NCBI RefSeq assembly: GCF_900114035.1
Contig: NZ_FORP01000022.1
Coordinates: 1 to 64,000, forward strand
Origin: Amycolatopsis sacchari
GTDB taxonomy: Bacteria; Actinomycetota; Actinomycetes; Mycobacteriales; Pseudonocardiaceae
Direction of reading: 5' to 3'
DNA: 64,000 nucleotides
Shown here: piece after piece, positions 51,289 to 60,167 of the stretch
Layout: every line of letters starts with the position of its first letter
Position numbering within the stretch: position 1 is the first letter of the stretch
Position numbers and translations under genes: made by a program
Notes under the pieces: model-generated
The model's input: the letters and a program-made list of their open reading frames with translations, nothing else
The model's database searches: none
What the model was told of the DNA's origin: nothing

Positions 51289-52880
51289 GCCGCGCCGGCC
51301 TGGGGCTGCTGGCCCTGGTGCCGCTCGGGTTCCTGGTCGTCTTCTTCGCCTGGCCGGTGCTGGCGATCCTGCGCCGCGGGTTCGCCGACGGCGGCGTGGG
51401 TGCCGCGCTCGTGGCGGGCGAGACGTGGCGGCTGGCCGGGTTCACCGTCGCGCAGGCGGCCGGCTCGACCGTGCTCGCGGTGGTCGCCGGGATGCCGCTG
51501 GCCTTCGTGCTCGCGCGGGTGCGGCTGCCGGGCGTCGGGCTCGTCCGCACGCTCGTGCTGGTGCCGTTCGTGCTGCCGACCGTCGTGGTGGGGCTCGCCT
51601 TCCGCGCGCTGTGGCCCGACGGCGGGGTGCTCTCGATCGTGCTCGCCAACGCGTTCTTCAACGTCGCCGTCGTCGCGCGGACGGTGGGCGGGCTGTGGGC
51701 GCATCTCGACTCGCGGGCCGAGGACGCGGCACGTTCGCTGGGGGCCTCGCGGGCGAGGGCCTTCCGCTCGGTGACCCTGCCCGCGCTACTGCCCGCGATC
51801 ACCTCCGCGGCGGCGGTGGTGTTCCTGTTCTGCGCCACCAGTTTCGGCGTGGTGCTCGTGCTCGGCGGCGGCCGGTTCCGCACGCTGGAGACCGAGATCT
51901 ACCTGCGCACCGAGAACCTGCTCGACCTGACCGGCGCCGCCGCGTTGTCCCTGGTGCAGATCGCAGCGGTGCTCGCCGCGCTGCTGCTCGGGGCCGCGGC
52001 CCGGCGCCGCCGGGAGACCGCGCTCAAACTCCGCGCCCGTGGGGAAACCGCGCGGCGCCCGACGGGCGGCGAGTGGTGGGTCGTCGGTGCCGCGGGCGTG
52101 GTGCTCGCGTTGCTGCTGACCCCGATCGTCGCGCTGCTGCTGCGTTCGGTGTCCACTGAGGACGGTTGGAGCCTCGCGGGCTACCGCGCGCTGGCCACCA
52201 CCGGCAACGACGGCACGTTGCAGATCTCCGGCTGGGGTGCGGCGGTGAACTCGCTGCTCACCGCGACCGACGCGACCGTGCTGGCCCTGCTCGTCGGGGT
52301 GTCCGCCGCGGTACTGGTCGTGGCGCTGCGCCGGGCGCCCGGTCGCCTCCAGCACGGGCTCGCGGAGGGCATGGACGCGGCGTTGATGCTGCCGCTCGGC
52401 GTGTCCGCGGTGACCGTCGGGTTCGGCTACCTCATCACGCTCGACGCGCTGCCGGGCGACCTGCGGACCTCGCCGATCCTCGTGCCGCTCGCGCAGGCGC
52501 TCGTGGTGATCCCGCTCGTCGTGCGGATGGTGCTGCCGGTGTTGCGGTCGATCGACGACCGGCTGCGCCAGGCCGCGGCGACCCTCGGCGCGGGCCCGCT
52601 GCGGGTTTGGCGGGAGATCGACGTGCCGCTCGCGATCCGGTCCGTGGTCGCGGCGGCGGGCTTCGGGTACGTCGTCGCGCTCGGCGAGTTCGGCGCGACG
52701 AGCTTCCTCGCCCGGCCGCAGACACCGACGTTGCCGGTGGCGATCGCGTCGCTCATCGCGCGGCCGGGCGAGCTGAACAACCAGATGGCCTACGCCGCCT
52801 GCGCGCTGCTGATGCTCGTGACAGCGGCCGCCGTGGTCGTGATCGACCGGATCGGCTCCGGCCGGGTGGGAGAGTTCTGA
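51285..52880 (+). CDS. thiP: Thiamine ABC transporter permease
   Basis: A 531-residue permease made of two BPD_transp_1 halves (about 1-260 and 270-531), each with six helices. EAA-type loops are SRAEDAARSLGASRARAFRSVTLP and DDRLRQAAATLGAGPLRVWREIDVP, which contact the ATPase. GTG at 51285 overlaps the thiB TGA. The fused two-half form is normal for ThiP. Confidence 0.94.
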   Translation: MSRAGLGLLALVPLGFLVVFFAWPVLAILRRGFADGGVGAALVAGETWRLAGFTVAQAAGSTVLAVVAGMPLAFVLARVRLPGVGLVRTLVLVPFVLPTVVVGLAFRALWPDGGVLSIVLANAFFNVAVVARTVGGLWAHLDSRAEDAARSLGASRARAFRSVTLPALLPAITSAAAVVFLFCATSFGVVLVLGGGRFRTLETEIYLRTENLLDLTGAAALSLVQIAAVLAALLLGAAARRRRETALKLRARGETARRPTGGEWWVVGAAGVVLALLLTPIVALLLRSVSTEDGWSLAGYRALATTGNDGTLQISGWGAAVNSLLTATDATVLALLVGVSAAVLVVALRRAPGRLQHGLAEGMDAALMLPLGVSAVTVGFGYLITLDALPGDLRTSPILVPLAQALVVIPLVVRMVLPVLRSIDDRLRQAAATLGAGPLRVWREIDVPLAIRSVVAAAGFGYVVALGEFGATSFLARPQTPTLPVAIASLIARPGELNNQMAYAACALLMLVTAAAVVVIDRIGSGRVGEF

Positions 52881-53899
52881 TGTCGTTGTCGGTGCACGGC
52901 CTGACTGTCCGCTACGGCTCGTTCACGGCGGTGCGGAACGCCGAGCTGGACATCGCCGACGGCGGGGTGCTCGCGCTGCTCGGCCCCTCCGGTTCGGGCA
53001 AGTCCACGCTGCTGCGCGCCATCACCGGGCTGGAGCCGCTCACCGCGGGCAGCGTCCGGTGGGACGGCGAGGACCTCGCCCGCGTGCCGGTGCACGAGCG
53101 CGGGTTCGGGCTGGTGTTCCAGGACGGGCAGCTGTTCCCGCACCGGGACGTCGCGGGCAACATCGCGTTCGGGCTGAGGATGCGCAGGATGCCGGCTAAG
53201 GACCGCGAGGACCGCGTCAGGCAGCTGCTGGAACTCGTGGGCTTGAGCGGGTACGAGCGGCGTCGCGTGACGGAGCTGTCCGGCGGTGAAGCGCAACGGG
53301 TCGCGCTGGCGCGGGCACTCGCGCCCGAACCCCGCCTGCTGCTGTTGGACGAGCCACTGTCCGGTTTGGACGCCGGTCTGCGCGAGCAGCTCGCCGTTGA
53401 CCTCGCCGAGGTGCTGCGCAACGCCAAGATCCCCGCGCTGCTCGTCACGCACGACCAGGAGGAGGCGTTCACGCTCGCCGACCGCGTGGCCGTGTTGCGG
53501 GCGGGCGAGATCCGGCAGGTGGGCGCGGTCCGCGAGGTGTGGCGACGCCCCGCCGACGACGAGACCGCCGCCTTCCTCGGCGTGACGACGTTCTTCGACG
53601 GAACCGCCGAAGACGGCGTGATCCGGTTCCCGCTGGGCGAGTTCACCCGCGACGAGCCGGACGGCCCGGTCCGGATCGGGCTGCGCCCGCACGCCCTGCG
53701 CGTCGCGGAGCACGGCATCGCAGGCGAGGTCCTCACGAGGGTGCACCGGCGGGACCACGTGCGCCTGCGGGTCCGGACCGGGCACGGGGTGGTGGACGCC
53801 GTCGCCCCGGTGGACGCCGAACTCCACCCGGGTGACGGAATCCGGCTTGAGCTGGATGATCAAGGGGTAGTCCTGCGGCCGACGAAAGGGAACGCATGA
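52880..53899 (+). CDS. thiQ: Thiamine ABC transporter ATP-binding protein
   Basis: A 339-residue ABC ATPase. Walker A GPSGSGKSTLLRAIT (about 36-50), Q-loop LVFQDGQLFPH, signature ELSGGEAQRVALARAL, Walker B LLLLDEPLSGLD and H-loop VTHDQEEAF; a TOBE-like C-terminal domain (about 250-339) follows. ATG at 52880 overlaps the thiP stop. It energises thiamine import. Confidence 0.94.
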   Translation: MSLSVHGLTVRYGSFTAVRNAELDIADGGVLALLGPSGSGKSTLLRAITGLEPLTAGSVRWDGEDLARVPVHERGFGLVFQDGQLFPHRDVAGNIAFGLRMRRMPAKDREDRVRQLLELVGLSGYERRRVTELSGGEAQRVALARALAPEPRLLLLDEPLSGLDAGLREQLAVDLAEVLRNAKIPALLVTHDQEEAFTLADRVAVLRAGEIRQVGAVREVWRRPADDETAAFLGVTTFFDGTAEDGVIRFPLGEFTRDEPDGPVRIGLRPHALRVAEHGIAGEVLTRVHRRDHVRLRVRTGHGVVDAVAPVDAELHPGDGIRLELDDQGVVLRPTKGNA

Positions 53900-54714
53900 T
53901 CCACTGGCCGGTGCCCGAACCCGAGATCCCCGCCGGGACCCACCCCGCGCTCGCCGCCGTCGCCCGCGCGGCGGTGGCCGCCTTCCGCGACGCCCGCGGC
54001 CGGTTCGACCGCACGCAGCTCGCCGAGAAGGTCGACATGGGCGCCGACGGCACTCCCACCACGAGGCTCGACCAGCTGGTCGACACCGCGGTCGCGGAGA
54101 CGGTGGACGCGCACCGGGTCAACCTGATCAGCGAGGAGATCGGGGTCATCGACAACGGCTCGGCCGTCACGCTCGTGGTCGACCCCGTCGACGGCACGTC
54201 GAACGCCGTGGCGGGGGTGCCGTTCTCGGCGTTCGCCGGCGTGGTCGCGGTGGACGGCGAGGCCGTCGAGTCGCTGACCACGTGGCTCGACACCGGGCGC
54301 AGCTGGCACGCGAAGGCCGGGGAGACGCTGCCGTACCGGACGACCGGCCGCCGCGAGCTGGACGGCGCCGCGGTGAGCCTGCTGCGGCCGCACCCGAAGA
54401 GCGAGGACGCGTGGCTTCGGGTCAGCCGCCGTGCCGGGCGGGTGCGGGTGTTGTCCAGCAGCTGCCTCGAAGCCGCGCTCGTCGCGGAGGGCTCGCTGGA
54501 CGCTTTCGCCGACCCCGGCTCGGACACCCACCGGATCATGGACATCGCCGCCGCGGCCGTGTTGCTGCCCGCCGCCGGCGGAGCCCTGATCGACGCCTAC
54601 GGCCGTCCCGTCGAGATCGACCCGGACCTCAGCCGCCGCTGGTCCGGGATCGCCGCGGCGACCCCGGACCTCGCGGAGGAGCTGGCCGAGGAGATCAACC
54701 GTCCTTCGTCGTGA
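53896..54714 (+). CDS. Inositol monophosphatase family protein
   Basis: A 272-residue member of the Mg-dependent phosphatase family. Conserved parts are LISEEIGVID (metal Glu), VDPVDGTSNAVAGVPF (motif A) and a late metal Asp region HRIMDIAAAAVLLPAAGG. ATG at 53896 overlaps the thiQ stop, so it is in the riboswitch operon; it could be a thiamine-related phosphatase, for instance acting on thiamine monophosphate or its breakdown products, but family-wide activities are on inositol phosphates, PAP or FBP. The 3' end overlaps the convergent ABC permease by 20 bases. Confidence 0.88.
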   Translation: MIHWPVPEPEIPAGTHPALAAVARAAVAAFRDARGRFDRTQLAEKVDMGADGTPTTRLDQLVDTAVAETVDAHRVNLISEEIGVIDNGSAVTLVVDPVDGTSNAVAGVPFSAFAGVVAVDGEAVESLTTWLDTGRSWHAKAGETLPYRTTGRRELDGAAVSLLRPHPKSEDAWLRVSRRAGRVRVLSSSCLEAALVAEGSLDAFADPGSDTHRIMDIAAAAVLLPAAGGALIDAYGRPVEIDPDLSRRWSGIAAATPDLAEELAEEINRPSS

Positions 54715-55549
54715 TCCGGGCGTACGCCAGCGCCAGCCCGACCACGACGTAGGAGGCGGCGCGGAGCGCGCCCTCGCCGAGCGCCGCGGTCGGCATCGGG
54801 TCCCGCAGCACGTCGGCCAGCGCGTCCCAGGACTTCGGCAGCAGGAACGGGTGCAGCCAGTCCACAGCGGACAGCAGGAGCAGCACGTTCGACACGATCG
54901 TGCCCGCCAGCACCGACACCACGACGAGCATCGGGTGCTCGGTGCACGCCGAGATCGCCAGCGCCACCGCGCCGACCGCCCACAGCTGCAGCGTCACCCA
55001 GCCGACGGCGATCGCGATCTTGCCCAGCGCCGCGCCGAAGGACAACGTGGTACCGGACAACGTGAACAGCGAGCCGGTGCCGTTGAGCACCAGCCCCGCG
55101 ACCACGGCGACCACGGCCATCAGCGCCACCGAGGCGAGGGTGAACGTCGCCACGCCGAGCGCCTTGACCGCCAGCAGACGACCACGGCTGACCGGCGCGA
55201 GCAGCCAGCCGCGCAGCGTGCCGTTCGCCAGCTCGCCCGCGATCGCGTCACCCGCCGACATCGCGGTGGTGAGCGGCAGCAACAGGGTGAGCGTCATGGT
55301 GAGGATGGCGATCGGCAGCACGAACGCGTTGGCCGCCGCCGTGGTGAACAGGGCCTCGGGCCCGCCGCCACCGTCACCCGACCCGCCGATCCGGAGCGCG
55401 ATCGCGACGATCACCGGGATCAACGCGAGTAGCCCGAGCACGATGAGCGTGCGTGGCCGCCGGAAGATCCAGCGCAGTTCCGCCAGGTACAGGCGCGGCA
55501 GCGGCACCGCCGTGCGCTGCACGGGCGCTGTCAGTGTCGCGGTCGTCAT
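54695..55549 (-). CDS. ABC-2 type transporter permease
   Basis: A 284-residue integral membrane protein with six helices (e.g. TLIVLGLLALIPVIVAIAL, AFVLPIAILTMTLTLLLPL, FTLASVALMAVVAVVAGLVL) and the ABC-2 motif GDAIAGELANGTLRGWLLAPVSRGRLLAVK in order. Paired with the ATPase gene it overlaps (4 bases); exports an unknown substrate. Probably last gene of lolA-like/ATPase/permease set. Confidence 0.88.
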   Translation of the reverse strand: MTTATLTAPVQRTAVPLPRLYLAELRWIFRRPRTLIVLGLLALIPVIVAIALRIGGSGDGGGGPEALFTTAAANAFVLPIAILTMTLTLLLPLTTAMSAGDAIAGELANGTLRGWLLAPVSRGRLLAVKALGVATFTLASVALMAVVAVVAGLVLNGTGSLFTLSGTTLSFGAALGKIAIAVGWVTLQLWAVGAVALAISACTEHPMLVVVSVLAGTIVSNVLLLLSAVDWLHPFLLPKSWDALADVLRDPMPTAALGEGALRAASYVVVGLALAYARITTKDG

Positions 55550-56556
55550 GCGCTCACCTCGTCCACATCGGACAGTCCGTCCGGCTCTGCCTCGTCCTGC
55601 GTGAGCCGGGCGAACAGGTCCTCCAGGCCCGTGCGCTCCCGCCGCACCTCGTGCACCGCGACCCCGCCCCGCACGAGCGCCTCGACCACCTGCGGCGCCG
55701 CCACGGCCGTGAGGTCCGCCCGGACGCCGTCCGGCACGAGTTTGCCGGGAATCCGGTGCTCCCGCAGGGTTTCCAGCGCGAGGTCACCGTCCGGTGTGGA
55801 CACCACGAGGCCCGGGCTGCCGGACTCCAGCAGGTCGTCGAGCTCGCCCTGCGCCACCACCGTCCCGTCGTGCAGGACCGCCACGTGCGTGCACGTCGCC
55901 TCCACCTCGGCCAGCAGGTGCGACGACACCAGCACGGTCACGCCGTCGGCGTGCAGCTCGCCGATGATCCGCCGGATCTCCCGGGTGCCCGCCGGGTCGA
56001 GGCCGTTCGTCGGCTCGTCCAGCACCACCATCCGCCGCGGCACGAGCAGCGCCCCGGCGAGGCCGAGCCGCTGCTTCATGCCCAGCGAGTAGCCGCGGTA
56101 CCGGCGGTGCGCCGCCGCGGCGAGCCCGACCCGCTCCAGCGCGTTCTCGACGGCCTTCGGGATGTCCGAAGTGGACAGGCGTGGTTCCGCCGCCGCGAGG
56201 CGCCGCAGGTTCTCCCTGCCCGACAGGAACGGGTGGAAGCCAGGCCCCTCGACGAGGGCGCCGACGTCCGGCAGCGCGTGCGCCGACTCGTCCGGCATGC
56301 GCCTGCCCAGCAGTTCCACCTCGCCCTCGGTCGGGCGGACCAGGCCGAGCAGCATCCGGATCGTGGTGGTCTTGCCGGACCCGTTCGGGCCCAGCATCCC
56401 CAGCACCGCCCCCGCGGGCACGTCCAGATCGACCTGGTCCACCGCGACCGTGCTCCGGTACACCTTGCGCAACCCCCTGGTCCGCGCCGCGAGTGCCGGA
56501 GCCGGGGCGGACGTGGACACGCCCGCCCCGAGCTCGAGTTCCGGGGACGTCGTCAC
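55546..56556 (-). CDS. ABC transporter ATP-binding protein
   Basis: A 336-residue ATPase: Walker A LGPNGSGKTTTIRMLLG (about 56-72), Q-loop ALVEGPGFHPFLSGREN, signature YSLGMKQRLGLAGALL, Walker B MVVLDEPTNGLDPAG, H-loop VSSHLLAEVE. The C-terminal domain (about 240-336) is of the DUF4162 type seen in lantibiotic/drug exporters. It overlaps both neighbours by four bases (LolA-like upstream, permease downstream), so the three are one translation-coupled operon. Confidence 0.93.
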   Translation of the reverse strand: MTTSPELELGAGVSTSAPAPALAARTRGLRKVYRSTVAVDQVDLDVPAGAVLGMLGPNGSGKTTTIRMLLGLVRPTEGEVELLGRRMPDESAHALPDVGALVEGPGFHPFLSGRENLRRLAAAEPRLSTSDIPKAVENALERVGLAAAAHRRYRGYSLGMKQRLGLAGALLVPRRMVVLDEPTNGLDPAGTREIRRIIGELHADGVTVLVSSHLLAEVEATCTHVAVLHDGTVVAQGELDDLLESGSPGLVVSTPDGDLALETLREHRIPGKLVPDGVRADLTAVAAPQVVEALVRGGVAVHEVRRERTGLEDLFARLTQDEAEPDGLSDVDEVSA

Positions 56557-57590
56557 TTCGCGCTCAGCGCGTCGATCAGCGTCTGCTCGGTGACCGCACC
56601 GGCGGCGAACCGCCCGTCGGCCGTGACCAGCGCGCTACCGGCCTTGGTGCTGATCAGCCAGCCGTTGCCGAAGGCGCCGCTGACCGGCTTGCCGAACTGG
56701 CTCAGCAGCTTCCGCGGGTCCACCTGCCTGCCGCCGCCCTGCTTCGGCGCGAGCGCCTCGGCCGGGTACGTGCCGGTGACGACGGTGTCCCAGCCGTCGC
56801 CCACGACCTTCAGGTCGCCGGCGGCCTCGTGCTGCTCGGGCTTCGCCTGCCGCTCGGTGACCTTCGCCCCCTGCGGCGGGGTGAACTGGAACTCGCTCGC
56901 CGGCTGCGGGGTGAACTCGATGTCGCTGAACGCCACCTGCAGCGCCGGGTCGGCCGAGCCGTACGTCATCACGGCGAGCCGGAGCGGCACGCGCTTCTCG
57001 GCGTCGACCGCGACGCGGACCTCGCGCAACACCGTGTGCTCAGTCGGCTTCGGCGTCAGCACCAGCTCGTACGCGGCCCGGCCCGCGACGCGCGCGGTGC
57101 CCTCCACGGTCACCGTGCTGCTCTCGCGCACCTTCGCCAGCAGCTGCGTGGCCGCGGCCGCCGGATCGCTCTGCACCCCGGGAGGCGCCTCGTGCTCGGT
57201 CGCCGTCGTCTTGGTGACGGAGTTGTCCTTCGAGCTGTACTGCCACACCGTCGTGCCGTTGCGGATGATGGTCGTGTCGGCGGTGCCCTGCTCGATCGAC
57301 AGCTTGCTGTTGCCGTTGCCGTCGTTGTAGACGTGCGCCGCGTCCACGTTCACGCTCACACCCCCGGGCAGCGTGGACGTCGGCAGGCCGAGGTTGTTGT
57401 CCACCCGCACGGTGCCGTCCAGCGCGGGCGTCTTCGTCGCCAGCACCGACTGCACCAGCTCCTCGGCACTGATCGACGGCAGCACGGGTGCCTCGCCCGC
57501 GCTCGCCGGCATGGCCAGCCAGGCGAGCCCGGCCGCGCCGAGCGCCGAACCGGTGACAGCCGCCGTGATGGCCTTCGTCTTCGGTCGCAT
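56553..57590 (-). CDS. Secreted LolA-like/DUF2092-type protein
   Basis: A 345-residue exported protein with a signal peptide (MRPKTKAITAAVTGSALGAAGLAWLAMPASA in order, residues 1-31). The mature part resembles the LolA/RseB fold (APALDGTVRVDNNLGLPT-type strands, ADTTIIRNGTTVWQYSSKDN, VLREVRVAVDAEKRVPLRL, DIEFTPQPASEFQFTPPQGA), which in actinobacteria binds lipid or lipoprotein outside the membrane. Overlaps the ABC ATPase gene, so it may hand cargo to or from the exporter. Divergent from a two-component system 147 bases away. Confidence 0.82.
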   Translation of the reverse strand: MRPKTKAITAAVTGSALGAAGLAWLAMPASAGEAPVLPSISAEELVQSVLATKTPALDGTVRVDNNLGLPTSTLPGGVSVNVDAAHVYNDGNGNSKLSIEQGTADTTIIRNGTTVWQYSSKDNSVTKTTATEHEAPPGVQSDPAAAATQLLAKVRESSTVTVEGTARVAGRAAYELVLTPKPTEHTVLREVRVAVDAEKRVPLRLAVMTYGSADPALQVAFSDIEFTPQPASEFQFTPPQGAKVTERQAKPEQHEAAGDLKVVGDGWDTVVTGTYPAEALAPKQGGGRQVDPRKLLSQFGKPVSGAFGNGWLISTKAGSALVTADGRFAAGAVTEQTLIDALSAK

Positions 57591-57736
57591 CGTGATCTCT
57601 CCCTGGTCGTGGCGAGCACCAGTGTGCTCCGTCCCCGCCGCAAACGCTCCCTCCCCGGCACTGAGATCGGGCTGAGACGCTGAGAGAGCGCTGAGAACGG
57701 GCGCACGGCCAGCGAAAACGGTGCATTCTGGGCAGC

Positions 57737-58441
57737 GTGAAGCCTCGGGTGCTGGTGGTGGACGACGAGCCGGGTGTGCGCAAGGCGCTGCACCGCGGCC
57801 TGCGTGCGGAGGGGATGGACGTCCTCACGGCGGCCGACGGGCCGTCGGGGCTGCGGCTGGCGCAGACCGGCACCTTCGACGTGCTGCTGCTCGACATCAT
57901 GCTGCCCGGGTTGTCCGGCTACCGCGTCCTGCAGCAGCTGCGGGCGCAGGGGATCGGCACGCCGGTGCTGATGATCTCGGCGAAGGACGGCGAGGTGGAC
58001 CAGGCCGACGGGCTCGACCTCGGTGCCGACGGTTACCTCGTCAAGCCGTTCTCGTTCGTGGTGCTGGTCGCGCAGGTCCGGGCCGTGTTGCGGCGCGCGC
58101 AGAGCGAGGCCGTCCGCGGTCCGCTGCGGATCGGGGGCCTGGTGGTGGACCGCGCGACGCGTGAGGTGCGCTGGCACGACGAGCCCGTGGCGCTGAGCCC
58201 GCGGGAGTTCGGGCTGCTGGAGGTGCTCGTCGGCCGGGCGGGCACGGTGGTGACGAAGGACGAGCTGCTCCGCGCGGTCTGGGGCGACGAACAGGCCGCG
58301 ACGCGCAACGTGGTCGAGGTGTACGTCGGGTACGTGCGCCGCAAGCTGGACGCCGTCGGCGCGGGCTCGCTCGTGCGCACCGTGCGCGGCCACGGCTACC
58401 TCGCCTCGGACGCCCAGCTCGACGAGGTCCTGCCGGGGTGA
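57737..58441 (+). CDS. OmpR-family response regulator
   Basis: A 234-residue regulator. Receiver (1-115): VVDDEPGVRK, phospho-acceptor Asp in LLLDIMLPGLSGY, Thr/Ser site LMISAKDGE and Lys in LVKPFSF; winged helix (about 130-225): VALSPREFGLLEVLVGRAGTVV, VYVGYVRRKLDA, LVRTVRGHGYLA. GTG at 57737. Overlaps the kinase gene by four bases. Likely regulates the divergent LolA-like/ABC operon. Confidence 0.93.
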   Translation: MKPRVLVVDDEPGVRKALHRGLRAEGMDVLTAADGPSGLRLAQTGTFDVLLLDIMLPGLSGYRVLQQLRAQGIGTPVLMISAKDGEVDQADGLDLGADGYLVKPFSFVVLVAQVRAVLRRAQSEAVRGPLRIGGLVVDRATREVRWHDEPVALSPREFGLLEVLVGRAGTVVTKDELLRAVWGDEQAATRNVVEVYVGYVRRKLDAVGAGSLVRTVRGHGYLASDAQLDEVLPG

Positions 58442-59754
58442 TCGCCCGCTGGCCCATGTGGCTCCGCATCACCCTGCCCGCCGCCGTCGTCACGCTCGCG
58501 GTCCTGGTCGGGTTCGCGGTGCTGGCCGGGCGCGGTCTCGGCCCGTTGCGGCTGGCCTCCGCGGACGCCGAACTCGGCGCCGCGCTGGGCCCGGCCGGTG
58601 CCGCGGTGTCCGCGGGCCGCCCGCCCGCGCCGGTGGACGGCATGGTCGTGCGGGTGCTCGACACCGCGGGCGCCCCCGTCGACGGCGGTGGTCCCGTCCC
58701 TGGGCTCGGGCAGGGCGAGGTCAGGGCGCTCAAGGCCGGCACGTCCGTCCACAGTGGAGCGATGGCGTGGCGCGGGACGGTGGTGCCCACACCCGACGGC
58801 TCGCTGCGGCTCGTCGTCGCGGGCACGGGCCTGGTCGGCCTCGACTCCGCCGTGCGGACGGGCTCGACGTGGTTGCTGTGGGCGGCGCTCGTCGGCGCCG
58901 TGCTGGCCGCGATCGCGACGTGGTTCGTGGTGCGCATGGCCCTGCGGCCCGTCGAGCGGATGCGCCGGTCGCTGCGGGCGCTGCCGCCCGGCGAACGCCT
59001 GCCCGTGCCGCGCGCGCACGACGAACTCCGCGCCCTCGCCGAGGACTTCAACGCCCTGCTCGCCCGGCAGGAGGAGAGCAGCAGGCGGCTGCGCCGGTTC
59101 ACCGGCGACGCCGCGCACGAACTGCGCTCGCCGGTCGCGTCGATCCGGGTGCAGGCCGAGGTCGCGGTCGCCAACCCCGATCCCGAACTGGCGCAGGAAA
59201 CGCTCGCCGACGTGCTCGACGAGGCGGAACGCCTGTCCGCGCTGTTCGACCAGCTGCTGGCGCTCGCCCGGTCCGACGCGGGGGAGGTACCGCCCGCGGA
59301 ACCGGTCGAACTGGTCACCGAGGCCAGGGACGCGGTCGCCAGGATGCCGGCGGGTGCGCCCCCCGCGCGGGTGAACGGCGTCGTCGGCTCGGCCTGGGCG
59401 CACGCCGCGCACGCGGAGGTGGAACTCGTGCTGAACAACCTGCTGCGCAACGCCTGCCGGTACGCGCGCTCGCAGATCGTGGTGTCCGTGGTGCCGGGCC
59501 GCAGCAGCGTGCGGGTGGTCGTCGACGACGACGGGCCCGGCGTCCCGCCCGAGCACCGGGACCGCGTGTTCGACCGGTTCTACCGCGTCGCCGACGACCG
59601 GTCCCGCAGCTCCGGCGGCAGCGGGCTGGGGCTCGCGATGGTCGCCGAAGCCGTGCGGCGGCGGGGCGGGCGGGTGACCGTCGGGGAGTCGCCGGAGGGC
59701 GGTGCCCGCTTCCAGGTGACGTGGCGGCGTGCCGGTAACGTCTCCGCTTCGTGA
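58438..59754 (+). CDS. Sensor histidine kinase
   Basis: A 438-residue kinase. First helix about 9-30 (LRITLPAAVVTLAVLVGFAVLAG), a 110-residue external sensor with an RseB-free sequence, second helix about 140-165 (LLWAALVGAVLAAIATWFVV), HAMP, H box GDAAHELRSPVASIRVQ, N box LNNLLRNACRYA, G1 VDDDGPGVPPEHRDRVFDRFYR and G2 SGLGLAMVAEAV. Overlaps both the regulator and the NUDIX gene by four bases. Confidence 0.92.
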   Translation: MIARWPMWLRITLPAAVVTLAVLVGFAVLAGRGLGPLRLASADAELGAALGPAGAAVSAGRPPAPVDGMVVRVLDTAGAPVDGGGPVPGLGQGEVRALKAGTSVHSGAMAWRGTVVPTPDGSLRLVVAGTGLVGLDSAVRTGSTWLLWAALVGAVLAAIATWFVVRMALRPVERMRRSLRALPPGERLPVPRAHDELRALAEDFNALLARQEESSRRLRRFTGDAAHELRSPVASIRVQAEVAVANPDPELAQETLADVLDEAERLSALFDQLLALARSDAGEVPPAEPVELVTEARDAVARMPAGAPPARVNGVVGSAWAHAAHAEVELVLNNLLRNACRYARSQIVVSVVPGRSSVRVVVDDDGPGVPPEHRDRVFDRFYRVADDRSRSSGGSGLGLAMVAEAVRRRGGRVTVGESPEGGARFQVTWRRAGNVSAS

Positions 59755-60146
59755 AGGCGCGAGTGATCGTCGGGGCGGCCATCGTGCGGGGTGGTTCCCT
59801 GCTCGTCCAGCAGCGGGCGTACCCACCCGAGGTCGCGGGGCGGTGGGAGCTGCCGGGCGGCCGCGTGGAACCGGGCGAGACCGAGCCGGAGGCGCTGCGC
59901 CGGGAGTGCGTCGAGGAGCTGGGCGTGGAGATCACCGTCGGCACGCGTGTCGGGGCCGACGTGCCGTTGCGCTCGAACCTCGTGCTGCGGGTGTACTCCG
60001 CCGAGCTAACCGACCCGGACGCGCGCCCGAAAGCCTTGGAGCACAAGGGAGTCCGGTGGATCGACGCCACCGCGCTCGACGACCTGCGGTGGCTGCCCGC
60101 GGACCTCGAACTGCTCCCCGCGCTGCACGAGCTGCTGGAAGCCTGA
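59751..60146 (+). CDS. NUDIX hydrolase (MutT-like)
   Basis: A 131-residue NUDIX protein with the box GRVEPGETEPEALRRECVEELGV (Gx5Ex7REUxEExGU; shown here split as GRVEPGETEPEALRR and ECVEELGV), about residues 39-61. It hydrolyses nucleoside diphosphates linked to another moiety, possibly oxidised nucleotides. GTG at 59751 overlaps the kinase TGA, so it is the third gene of the two-component operon; the functional link is unknown. Confidence 0.9.
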   Translation: MKARVIVGAAIVRGGSLLVQQRAYPPEVAGRWELPGGRVEPGETEPEALRRECVEELGVEITVGTRVGADVPLRSNLVLRVYSAELTDPDARPKALEHKGVRWIDATALDDLRWLPADLELLPALHELLEA

Positions 60147-60167
60147 GGTCCGCGGGCCACCGGTCCT